Of a stretch of 5,433 bases of DNA, positions 1 to 5,206 are shown in pieces. Numbering within the stretch: position 1 is the stretch's first letter; every line of letters begins with the position of its first letter. The DNA lies in assembly GCA_016296045.1 (NCBI GenBank), contig JAEDKB010000127.1, positions 1 through 5,433 on the forward strand. The letters are read 5' to 3'. This DNA is from Oscillospiraceae bacterium (lineage in GTDB: Bacteria > Bacillota > Clostridia > Oscillospirales > Oscillospiraceae). Both the position numbers and the translations under genes were made by a program. The notes under the pieces are model-generated. The model made no database searches, was not told the DNA's origin, and saw only the letters and a list, made by a program, of their open reading frames with translations.

Positions 1-297
1 GATTTTTGCCTTTTCCGTTGTAATAATGCTGTCACCGATTTTGTATTGCGCCTGTGCGAAAACCGCTCCGCTTTTCAGCGCGTAACTCATTTGCTGCGTC
101 AGCGGAAACAGCCATTTGTCCGTGCTGTTGTCAAAGTCCAGTTCTCCGTCAGGATATACCGCCATAAACCGCCCAAGCATAATGCGCATGGCATCGGCAT
201 TGGTCGCTGTAATAATCGTTCCGTTATCGGAAACGGTCATGGGGATTTTGTATTGGTCGCCCTGCCGAATTACCGTCAGCGTATTGTGTTCTGCCAT
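1..297 (-). CDS. BppU-like N-terminal domain protein, baseplate or tail-associated (partial)
   Basis: The frame begins at ATG 297 and stays open to the window edge, giving 99 codons with no stop; the rest lies outside. GGGGAG ends 8 nt before the ATG, and the previous stop is 20 nt upstream. The protein begins MAEHNTLTVIRQGDQYKIP. The order of elements resembles the N-terminal domain of BppU-type upper baseplate proteins of Gram-positive phages: an R-Q-G-D-x-Y start of a beta strand (11-16), a short hydrophobic strand after a turn (about 23-30), a YPDGEL turn (48-53), then WLFPLTQQMSYALKSG (62-77) and AQAQYKI (81-87). Such domains anchor receptor-binding or adhesin parts to the virion. The identification is by remembered pattern; another immunoglobulin-like virion domain is possible. 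The missing C-terminal part would show which. Confidence 0.65.
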   Translation of the reverse strand, partial: MAEHNTLTVIRQGDQYKIPMTVSDNGTIITATNADAMRIMLGRFMAVYPDGELDFDNSTDKWLFPLTQQMSYALKSGAVFAQAQYKIGDSIITTEKAKI

Positions 298-317
298 TTC
301 TGTCTCTCCCCTGACCG

Positions 318-1022
318 TTAAACAAATTTCGGATACGCGCTCATTTTTCCGCCTACGACCTTTGCGTATGCGCAGTCCTGCTCATATTTCCGCAGCTCGT
401 CATTGTAGCTCTGCCGATTCTTTATCAGCCGTTCGTTGCTCTTTTCTGCGAAATTCGCTTCGTTCACCGTAGTAAAAGACGCATCCTTGATTTTCGGCTG
501 TAAATTCAGCCAGTTTCTCTCAAAGTGTTCATCCCACACCACCGCAATCGCAAGTCCGAAAAGGCGCTTCATCGTCAAGGTCATGTCGTTAAACTGTCCG
601 TCCTTGTAGAAGTCCATTTCAAACACAATGCCGGGTTCGTCCTGCTGCGGAATCGTAACAATGCCTGTTTCGGCATCATATACCGCTTCCAAATAAGGCG
701 TTGCTTCTGTTCCGTCCCTGCTCCGCATAACCACCGAGCAGATTTCATACCCGATTTTTCCGGTTTCAATCTTTGTTTCGTTTGAAAGAGAAGCGTCATT
801 TTCGCTCTCCCATTCAAAACTGTCATACATCGGCTCAACCGCGTTTTTTTGCAGATAACCAAGCAGCTGCGGAGGACGGTTCAGCAAAGGAAGCGCATTT
901 TTGACATACAGCCACATCTTCCGATAGAATAAAGCAGGACTAAGCTCCAATTCCTCCTTTAATCTAACATCGTCAATGTAGACCATAGCATTGCTTACGA
1001 TTTCCGAAATGCTTGTAGCCAT
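318..1022 (-). CDS. Unrecognised 234-aa phage protein, probable neck or adaptor-region structural protein
   Basis: Start chosen at ATG 1022 from SD spacing; ATG 1028 would add two residues. The N-terminal 60 residues are helical (SEIVSNAMVYIDDVRLKEEL, then FYRKMWLYVKNALPLLNRPP). The middle is beta-like and acidic (about 68-150), including a FEMDFYKDGQFND motif (134-146). A hydrophobic segment follows (LFGLAIAVVWDEHFERNWL, 154-172); its polar and charged end argues against a true membrane helix. The C-terminus is a charged helix (about 190-225) ending YPKFV. It lies 40 nt after the preceding stop and 20 nt before the next gene, within the structural cluster. Position suggests a head-tail joining or tail-associated role, but I recognise no family and that role is inference. 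Confidence 0.75.
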   Translation of the reverse strand: MATSISEIVSNAMVYIDDVRLKEELELSPALFYRKMWLYVKNALPLLNRPPQLLGYLQKNAVEPMYDSFEWESENDASLSNETKIETGKIGYEICSVVMRSRDGTEATPYLEAVYDAETGIVTIPQQDEPGIVFEMDFYKDGQFNDMTLTMKRLFGLAIAVVWDEHFERNWLNLQPKIKDASFTTVNEANFAEKSNERLIKNRQSYNDELRKYEQDCAYAKVVGGKMSAYPKFV

Positions 1023-1031
1023 ATCCATGCG

Positions 1032-1040
1032 CCTCCTTTT
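1032..1040 (-). promoter_or_regulatory. Ribosome binding site favouring the start at 1022
   Basis: AAAAGGAGG on the minus strand ends 3 nt before an ATG at 1028 and 9 nt before an in-frame ATG at 1022. Other genes in the window use 8-9 nt, so the second ATG (MATSISEI) is the better start and the first would be too close for efficient initiation. Confidence 0.7.
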
Positions 1041-1062
1041 TGCTTTGTTTATGTTCTGTAAT

Positions 1063-1773
1063 TCATTTAGCTTCTGCTTCGTTCATGCCCTCAAGAATTG
1101 CCTTGAACGCAAGCGCGGCGGCTTCACAGCTCCCGGAAGCCTCCTTCAGCGCAACAATGCGTTCCCTCGGTGCTTTCTTTCCGGCTTTGTATGCTTCGTA
1201 GTAGCGTTTTGCCACCATTTCCTTGTGTCCGTCACACAGCTCCCTGTAAATCGGGATAATTTCGTCGCCCAATTCAAGCATCTGCTTGAAAGCCTTTTTA
1301 TCAAGGATTTCTCCCTCTTTATAATCTGCGCCGATTGTTTCCCGTTCCTCATCGTTCAGGCCGGAAACAATCATCAGCCAGCGCTTTTCAATGAAGTGCC
1401 GCGTCTGTGAATCCATAATGCGCGAAATGTCCGATTTCGGCACATAGAAGCTACCGGTCTTTCCCGTAATCCGGCCGTACATACCGCCATCGCCAAACAT
1501 CACAACATTATCGTCCGCGACCTCTGCCTGCCACAGAAAATGCACTTTTTCCACATTCTGCGAGATCTGAACGACCTGCGGAGCTGCCTGTGCCTGTGCC
1601 TGCGCAACCGCCTTTGCAATCATCGCCTGCACTTCCTCTTCCGTAAAGGTCTTTGCTGCCTGTACGGGCTTTACTTCTGCCTGCTCCGCAATCACCTTTT
1701 CGGCTGTTTCCGATTTTTTCACGGCTGTAGAAGTCTTTTTTCTCGCCGCATCAGTGGTTTTCTTCTCTGCCAT
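1063..1773 (-). CDS. Unrecognised 236-aa phage protein with Lys/Ala-rich N-terminal tail
   Basis: It starts at ATG 1773, preceded by AAAGGTG with about 8 nt spacing, and ends in TGA. Residues 1-45 are a disordered-looking tail rich in Lys, Ala, Thr and Glu. Residues 43-66 form a likely helix (FTEEEVQAMIAKAVAQAQAQA). A compact region follows: VEKVHFLWQAEVADDNVVMFGDGGMYGRITG (74-104), probably beta, then SFYVPKSDISRIMDSQTRHFIEKRWLMIVSGLNDEER (108-144) and a helical, charged C-terminal half (about 153-236). There is no signal peptide or membrane helix. It sits between the capsid gene and further structural genes, after the structured gap, so a head-completion or capsid-associated role is plausible. 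I do not recognise a named family. The basic tail could contact nucleic acid or act as a flexible linker, which is speculation. Confidence 0.75.
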   Translation of the reverse strand: MAEKKTTDAARKKTSTAVKKSETAEKVIAEQAEVKPVQAAKTFTEEEVQAMIAKAVAQAQAQAAPQVVQISQNVEKVHFLWQAEVADDNVVMFGDGGMYGRITGKTGSFYVPKSDISRIMDSQTRHFIEKRWLMIVSGLNDEERETIGADYKEGEILDKKAFKQMLELGDEIIPIYRELCDGHKEMVAKRYYEAYKAGKKAPRERIVALKEASGSCEAAALAFKAILEGMNEAEAK

Positions 1774-1822
1774 AGTTCTTCACCTTTTATTCCTTTCTAT
1801 GACCTTGTAATTTGATTTTTCA

Positions 1823-1864
1823 AGCCGTCCGCAAGAATCGAACTTGCGTATGTCCATTGACGGC
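1823..1864 (-). ncRNA. tRNA-like acceptor/T-arm minihelix with a 10-nt bulge
   Basis: Read on the minus strand, GCCGTC (1864-1859) pairs with GACGGC (1829-1824), and CGCAAG (1848-1843) pairs with CTTGCG (1835-1830). The loop is TTCGATT (1842-1836). The 3' strand is continuous over 12 nt, equal to a 5-bp T stem plus a 7-bp acceptor stem, followed by an unpaired T (1823) in the discriminator position. The loop and closing pair match the conserved tRNA positions G53, U54, U55, C56, purine57, A58 and C61. The 5' strand is interrupted by a 10-nt bulge (AATGGACATA, 1858-1849) where a tRNA would carry the D arm, anticodon arm and variable loop. No CCA is encoded. It is not a functional tRNA as it stands. 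It may be a tRNA-derived remnant or a tRNA mimic recognised by RNase P or similar enzymes. Confidence 0.6.
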
Positions 1865-1870
1865 ATATGG

Positions 1871-1896
1871 GAGCAGGGGATTATGCTCCCCTGCTC
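1871..1896 (-). other. Perfect 10-bp hairpin just after the capsid stop, no U-tract
   Basis: On the transcribed strand GAGCAGGGGA pairs perfectly with TCCCCTGCTC around a 6-nt loop, GCATAA. It begins 12 nt after the TAA stop of the capsid gene. The stem is GC-rich and should be stable, but the next bases are CCATATGCC, with no run of U on either strand. It is therefore not a canonical intrinsic terminator. A 3'-end stabilising structure for the capsid message, or the first part of a larger structured RNA with the adjacent tRNA-like element, fits better. Confidence 0.8.
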
Positions 1897-1908
1897 TAAA
1901 ATTTTGCG

Positions 1909-3153
1909 TTAGATCGTAATCACGCCTGCTTTGGAAGAAAATACAGACGCGCTATCGATAGCAATCGTCAGGTTGAAGATCAGTTCAAAGGAAGCGGTCT
2001 TCATCGGGTCGATTTCAATGGAAATCGGGGTGTCGCGGTTGTATGCAATCGTCAGCGGCTTTCTTGCATTTGCCGCCATCATCCAAATGGTATTCTGGTT
2101 GAGGACGGTGTTGACCGTGGTGTTCTGCGTTCCGGGAATCACGGCATCACGCAGCGGAAGCAGGCGGACACCCATGTACTTGCCGAGATAACCGGAAAGG
2201 ATGTAATCTCTGCCAAGCAGGGTTGCAAGCGCAGCGTCCATTGCGGTGTTGGAAGTGCCGGTGGATTCGGCAGGCAGAACCTTGGAAAGCGCAACCGCGC
2301 CGCCGTATGCCACGACATTGGAAATGCTTGTGTTATTCAACGCAGAAACCTTGTTTGCAAGAGTAACCCAGTTTGTAGCGTTGAAGGTCTGCGACAGAGC
2401 GGTCGGAACCTTGGTCGGGTCGGTTGCGGCTTCGGCAAGCATTGCAGACCACATTCCCATGGTCTTTGCGTACATACCGGCTACGATGTTTGCGAAGAAA
2501 GCACCGAAGTCCATGTTGTTTCCGACAAGCTGGTGCCACTTCATGCGGATTTCCGCTGTCTTCGGCTGCGGATTCAGGGTGTAATCCTTGCTGTAGAAGC
2601 GGTTTGCGGGAACGCTTCTGGATGCGCCCCACGCGCTGTCCTGAAATACGGGAATATCATTGCTGCCAACGCTCAGAGCGTAGGTTTCACCAAAACCGAC
2701 CTCCACGACATCTGCGAACTGCGCGACGGCTTCGGAATAAACCGCCGGAAGAATCGGGGTGATGATCTCCTGATAAATGCCCTGAAGCACGGCGTAGAAG
2801 TGCTGATTTCCGTAAAACTTGCCGGACATCTGTTTGAACTGTTCAAAGGTTTCGGGTGCTTTTTCTCCTGTGAACTCGCAAACCTTACGGGCTGCATAAA
2901 GCAGATGGTCGTTGCGGAAGGTTTCATTGACCTTGCCGTATTCGCCTGCCTGCAACACAGAATCGGCAAGACCGGAATCGTTGGCTTTCAGAGCGGAGAA
3001 AATAGCGCTCTGACCCTTGCGGGCGTGTTCATAAAAAAGGGTTCTGCCAAGACCGACAATGTCGGCTCTGTCCTGCGTCTTGTCTGCGGTTTCGTTTGCG
3101 CGGACATTGAAAATATCGTAGTTAATGCTGTTAAGAGCAATTCTTGCAGCCAT
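1909..3153 (-). CDS. Predicted phage major capsid protein
   Basis: A 414-aa product with the strongest SD of the window (GAAAGGAGG, 8 nt before the ATG) and a TAA stop, consistent with high expression. Features suggesting an HK97-type shell protein are: an N-terminal charged helical region (about 1-110); a QGIYQEIITPILPAVYSEAV segment (124-143) as found before the E-loop/P-domain region; a long, probably helical stretch around 215-243 (FGAFFANIVAGMYAKTMGMW) that fits a spine helix; a small-residue-rich A-domain-like part (VVAYGGAVALSKVLP, 280-294); and a C-terminal strand pair ending FELIFNLTIAID...GVITI. Length and position after protease/scaffold fit the family. I cannot identify a maturation cleavage site. 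The family assignment is by pattern and context rather than a diagnostic motif. Confidence 0.75.
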   Translation of the reverse strand: MAARIALNSINYDIFNVRANETADKTQDRADIVGLGRTLFYEHARKGQSAIFSALKANDSGLADSVLQAGEYGKVNETFRNDHLLYAARKVCEFTGEKAPETFEQFKQMSGKFYGNQHFYAVLQGIYQEIITPILPAVYSEAVAQFADVVEVGFGETYALSVGSNDIPVFQDSAWGASRSVPANRFYSKDYTLNPQPKTAEIRMKWHQLVGNNMDFGAFFANIVAGMYAKTMGMWSAMLAEAATDPTKVPTALSQTFNATNWVTLANKVSALNNTSISNVVAYGGAVALSKVLPAESTGTSNTAMDAALATLLGRDYILSGYLGKYMGVRLLPLRDAVIPGTQNTTVNTVLNQNTIWMMAANARKPLTIAYNRDTPISIEIDPMKTASFELIFNLTIAIDSASVFSSKAGVITI

Positions 3154-3175
3154 GTGTTTTTCCTCCTTTCAATTA

Positions 3176-3769
3176 TCAGCCTGCCGCAACAACGGGCTTG
3201 CAGGCAACAAGATCGTAATAGCCGAAGCTCTGACCTGCGCCCTCGGTAAACTTGCCTGTGCCGCGCAATTCAAAGTAAAGTGCGCCATCGCTCGCCGGCT
3301 TTGTTGTAGTGGAAGTAAGAACGCCGTTGTCGATGGTGAAATACTTGTCACTCTCGGTGTTGAGCGTCACATTTCCTTCGCCAAAGCGGTAAACGCTCTG
3401 ACCGTCAAAATCAATACGGGTAAAGTTGCCGTAACGACCAGCCGGGACGCCAAGTCCAAGGGTTTCTGCGCCGACGGCATACAGTTTTCCTCCCTTTCCG
3501 GGAAGAAGCTGCACATCATAGGTGTCGCAAGCGTAAATAACGCTCTCTGCATTGTCAGCGGCGGTAGCTGCTTTCATGTACCATGTGTTTTCGTTATAAA
3601 CGCCGGTAAAGCCCTCGCAGGGAATCTGACCGTTTCTTACACAAAGCATACCGGCAGAGCAGTCCGCTGCTGCATTGGAAGCCTTATACAGACCGGCAAT
3701 GTGAGAAAGATTCTCGCGGTCATTGTTGGTAATACGCGCTTCAAACGCGGTTTTTTCAATAAATGCCAT
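3176..3769 (-). CDS. Unrecognised 197-aa phage protein, candidate capsid decoration protein
   Basis: The gene lies 21 nt after the protease/scaffold stop and 22 nt before the capsid start. It has a good SD (AAAGGAG, 9 nt before ATG 3769). The protein starts MAFIEKTAFEARITNNDREN, has a small Ala/Cys-containing segment (about 30-52), then is rich in Gly, Thr, Tyr and Asp with short alternating hydrophobic stretches (YAVGAETLGLGVPAGRYG at about 97-114, RIDFDGQSVYRFGEG at 118-132). This suggests a mainly beta fold. There is no signal peptide or membrane segment. It contains five cysteines, scattered and without an obvious metal-binding pattern. The order protease, scaffold, this gene, major capsid matches lambda C, Nu3, D, E, where D is the decoration protein. 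The role is inferred from that position only; a head fibre or minor capsid protein is equally possible. Confidence 0.7.
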   Translation of the reverse strand: MAFIEKTAFEARITNNDRENLSHIAGLYKASNAAADCSAGMLCVRNGQIPCEGFTGVYNENTWYMKAATAADNAESVIYACDTYDVQLLPGKGGKLYAVGAETLGLGVPAGRYGNFTRIDFDGQSVYRFGEGNVTLNTESDKYFTIDNGVLTSTTTKPASDGALYFELRGTGKFTEGAGQSFGYYDLVACKPVVAAG

Positions 3770-3790
3770 CTTATTTCACTCCTTTATAAA

Positions 3791-4489
3791 TCAGCGAATG
3801 CCCTTGCGTGCAAGCAGAGAGCCAATATCGCCGTTGTCGATGTTTCCCTTGTTGCCGAGCTTGTCCCAAATGTGGACGCTCCGATTTTCGTTGGCTTTCT
3901 TTTCGTCCAGAGCCATAACCGCATCTGCACACAAAGCCTTGACTTCCTTTTCCACGATGGTTTCTCCGCACCATGCGCCGTTTTCATCCATGCAAGCGGT
4001 GTATTTTCCGTCTTCGATGTCTTTCTTAACGGATTCCAGCACCTTAACATCCACCTTTTCTTCCCGGTTGGCGTTAAACGCGCTCAGTACGGAATCAGCC
4101 TTTGCCTTTGCCGCCATCACTCTTCGTGCGTTTTCGGCAGTCTGCATTTCGCTGATTTTCTGTGTCGTTGCGGAAAGGTCTTTCTTTGCCTTTTCCAGTT
4201 CTCTCTTTGCCGCTGCAAGGCCGTTTGTGAAAACGCTTGTTACCTCGCAGGTGTCAACGCTTACGGAAATGCCGCCGTCAAATCCGAAAGAAGTCTGTGC
4301 GTTTACGGAAACAAACTTTTCAGGTGCGATCGTTTCATCAATCGCACTCATGGTGTATGTAAAGGCACTTTCCTCTTTCAGCAGGCAAACATAAATGTTT
4401 CCGTTTTCGTTCTTTGCTGCTGCAAGCACGGTATAGCCTTCAAAACGCTTTCCGAGTTCGCAGAGCTGCTGTTTGCTGAAATACTCCAT
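3791..4489 (-). CDS. Possible separately initiated scaffold protein (in-frame internal start)
   Basis: If the internal ATG at 4489 is used, a 232-aa protein beginning MEYFSKQQL would be made in the same frame and with the same stop as the protease gene. It would hold an N-terminal region of about 90 residues, a Lys/Glu/Ala-rich probable coiled coil at about 92-131 of its own numbering, and a polar tail ending LLARKGIR. Phage lambda sets a precedent: the scaffold Nu3 is translated from an internal start within the protease gene C and shares its C-terminus. The internal SD-like sequence supports this, but the 14-nt spacer weakens it. The alternative is that only the full fusion is made. This entry is an inferred second product, not a separate locus. 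Confidence 0.35.
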   Translation of the reverse strand: MEYFSKQQLCELGKRFEGYTVLAAAKNENGNIYVCLLKEESAFTYTMSAIDETIAPEKFVSVNAQTSFGFDGGISVSVDTCEVTSVFTNGLAAAKRELEKAKKDLSATTQKISEMQTAENARRVMAAKAKADSVLSAFNANREEKVDVKVLESVKKDIEDGKYTACMDENGAWCGETIVEKEVKALCADAVMALDEKKANENRSVHIWDKLGNKGNIDNGDIGSLLARKGIR

Positions 4490-5206
4490 ATCGGTTTTTT
4501 TCACTCCTTTATTGGTTTTGTCGGGCAATCCCACGCCCTTTGCATTGTAGGATGCGGCTCTTACCTTTAATTCGTTAAACCGCTGTCCGATTTCTTGCAG
4601 AGCCGTAATTCGTGCATCTGCCACGGCAGGAAGTACATGGTCGCCAAGAATCGTAGTGCCGAGGATGATATAATCGTCTTCTACCTCGGTATCGTTTTCC
4701 ATGTGACTTTTTGTGACAAGTGCTTCGATGCTGATTGACATTCCTCGCCCCTGTAACGAATCACGCTCAATCTTCTCGACAACCTCTTTCGCGTACCAAC
4801 GCCAAAGATTTCCCTTGCCGACAATCCATGTATATCCATCTCTTTCTTCCAGTCTGAAATCAGCCGGGTCGTCAGAGAGTGCGCCAACAATTCTTTCTGC
4901 TGTTGCGTCTGTAAAGGACGGTCTTTCCTCTCCCGTTTTCGGATCAATTTCCATCCGGTAGTTGTGACCGTCACCGATGCCTTTTCCGTCATTCACATAG
5001 GCGATCAAAATCGGTGTTCCCCGGAAAAGGTCTTTATGCCCTGCCATGTCGGTAAACCGCCATTTATTTCGGTTTACCTTGTCGTTCAGGAGCCATATTT
5101 CCACGCCGTAAAGCCATTCGCCCTGCTTCTGCAAAACTTTGATTTCTCCGTTGAACGCTCGGTAGCTTCCTTTCATGCCCTTGGTCTTAATGGTCGATTT
5201 CGGCAT
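3791..5206 (-). CDS. Putative prohead maturation protease with fused scaffold-like C-terminal domain
   Basis: A 471-aa product. Residues 1 to about 213 look like a phage capsid maturation protease: YGVEIWLLNDKVNRNKW (about 33-49), a GDGHN motif with candidate catalytic His81, an ERIVGALSDDPADFR block (104-118), and GRGMSISIE (153-161) with candidate catalytic Ser157. A His/Ser pair at such spacing is typical of the serine-type prohead proteases related to T4 gp21, XkdF and herpesvirus assemblin. Such enzymes act inside the procapsid, removing scaffold and capsid N-termini. Residues 214-239 look like a linker. Residues 240-471 contain a charged, probably coiled-coil stretch (about 331-370) and a polar C-terminus, as expected of a scaffold. 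I chose the ATG at 5206 over one 12 codons upstream because it follows GGAGG by 9 nt and overlaps the previous stop. Upstream initiation would lie inside the previous gene. The scaffold role rests on position and composition. Confidence 0.82.
   Translation of the reverse strand: MPKSTIKTKGMKGSYRAFNGEIKVLQKQGEWLYGVEIWLLNDKVNRNKWRFTDMAGHKDLFRGTPILIAYVNDGKGIGDGHNYRMEIDPKTGEERPSFTDATAERIVGALSDDPADFRLEERDGYTWIVGKGNLWRWYAKEVVEKIERDSLQGRGMSISIEALVTKSHMENDTEVEDDYIILGTTILGDHVLPAVADARITALQEIGQRFNELKVRAASYNAKGVGLPDKTNKGVKKTDMEYFSKQQLCELGKRFEGYTVLAAAKNENGNIYVCLLKEESAFTYTMSAIDETIAPEKFVSVNAQTSFGFDGGISVSVDTCEVTSVFTNGLAAAKRELEKAKKDLSATTQKISEMQTAENARRVMAAKAKADSVLSAFNANREEKVDVKVLESVKKDIEDGKYTACMDENGAWCGETIVEKEVKALCADAVMALDEKKANENRSVHIWDKLGNKGNIDNGDIGSLLARKGIR
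4499..4512 (-). promoter_or_regulatory. Internal SD-like sequence within the protease/scaffold gene
   Basis: The minus strand reads ATAAAGGAGTGAAA here. It is identical over 14 nt to the region preceding the next gene (3774-3787). In this gene it is translated in frame, as part of NKGVKK, between the protease and scaffold halves. An in-frame ATG lies at 4489, with 14 nt between GGAG and the ATG. That is longer than the 8-9 nt seen for the other genes here. It may drive a separate scaffold product or be a fossil ribosome binding site from a former gene boundary. Confidence 0.45.

Noticed and set aside
46..472. Two overlapping plus-strand frames at the left edge
   Set aside because: They lie antisense to the BppU-like gene and the 234-aa gene, have no convincing SD, and give Arg/Ser-rich products without a family pattern.
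1587..1610. Short direct repeat of GCCTGT on the plus strand
   Set aside because: It simply encodes the Ala-Gln repeat of the protein on the minus strand, and is too short to be a mobile or regulatory repeat.
1790..1823. Promoter for the 1773 gene on the minus strand
   Set aside because: TTGAAA at 1823-1818 resembles a -35 box, but at 16-17 nt spacing only CATAGA/ATAGAA is available as a -10, which is a weak match. Not enough to call.
1812..1823. TTGA-AAAA-TCAA inverted repeat on the minus strand after the minihelix
   Set aside because: A 4-bp AT-rich stem is too weak and too common to support an operator or structure call.
1871..1896. Rho-independent terminator after the capsid gene
   Set aside because: The stem is suitable, but neither strand has a T-run next to it, so it does not meet the intrinsic terminator pattern.
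1820..1910. A complete functional tRNA gene (CAT anticodon)
   Set aside because: The 5' acceptor strand lies after, not before, the anticodon-like arm, there is no D-stem 5' strand, the anticodon-like loop has 6 nt, and about 28 nt separate that arm from the T stem. Only a tRNA-like partial structure can be supported.
3125..4570. Long open frame of 481 codons on the plus strand
   Set aside because: It runs antisense to the start of the capsid gene, the whole 3769 gene and half of the protease gene. It has no SD before its ATG, and its product is Cys/Phe-rich low-plausibility sequence. It is a shadow of the codon bias on the other strand.
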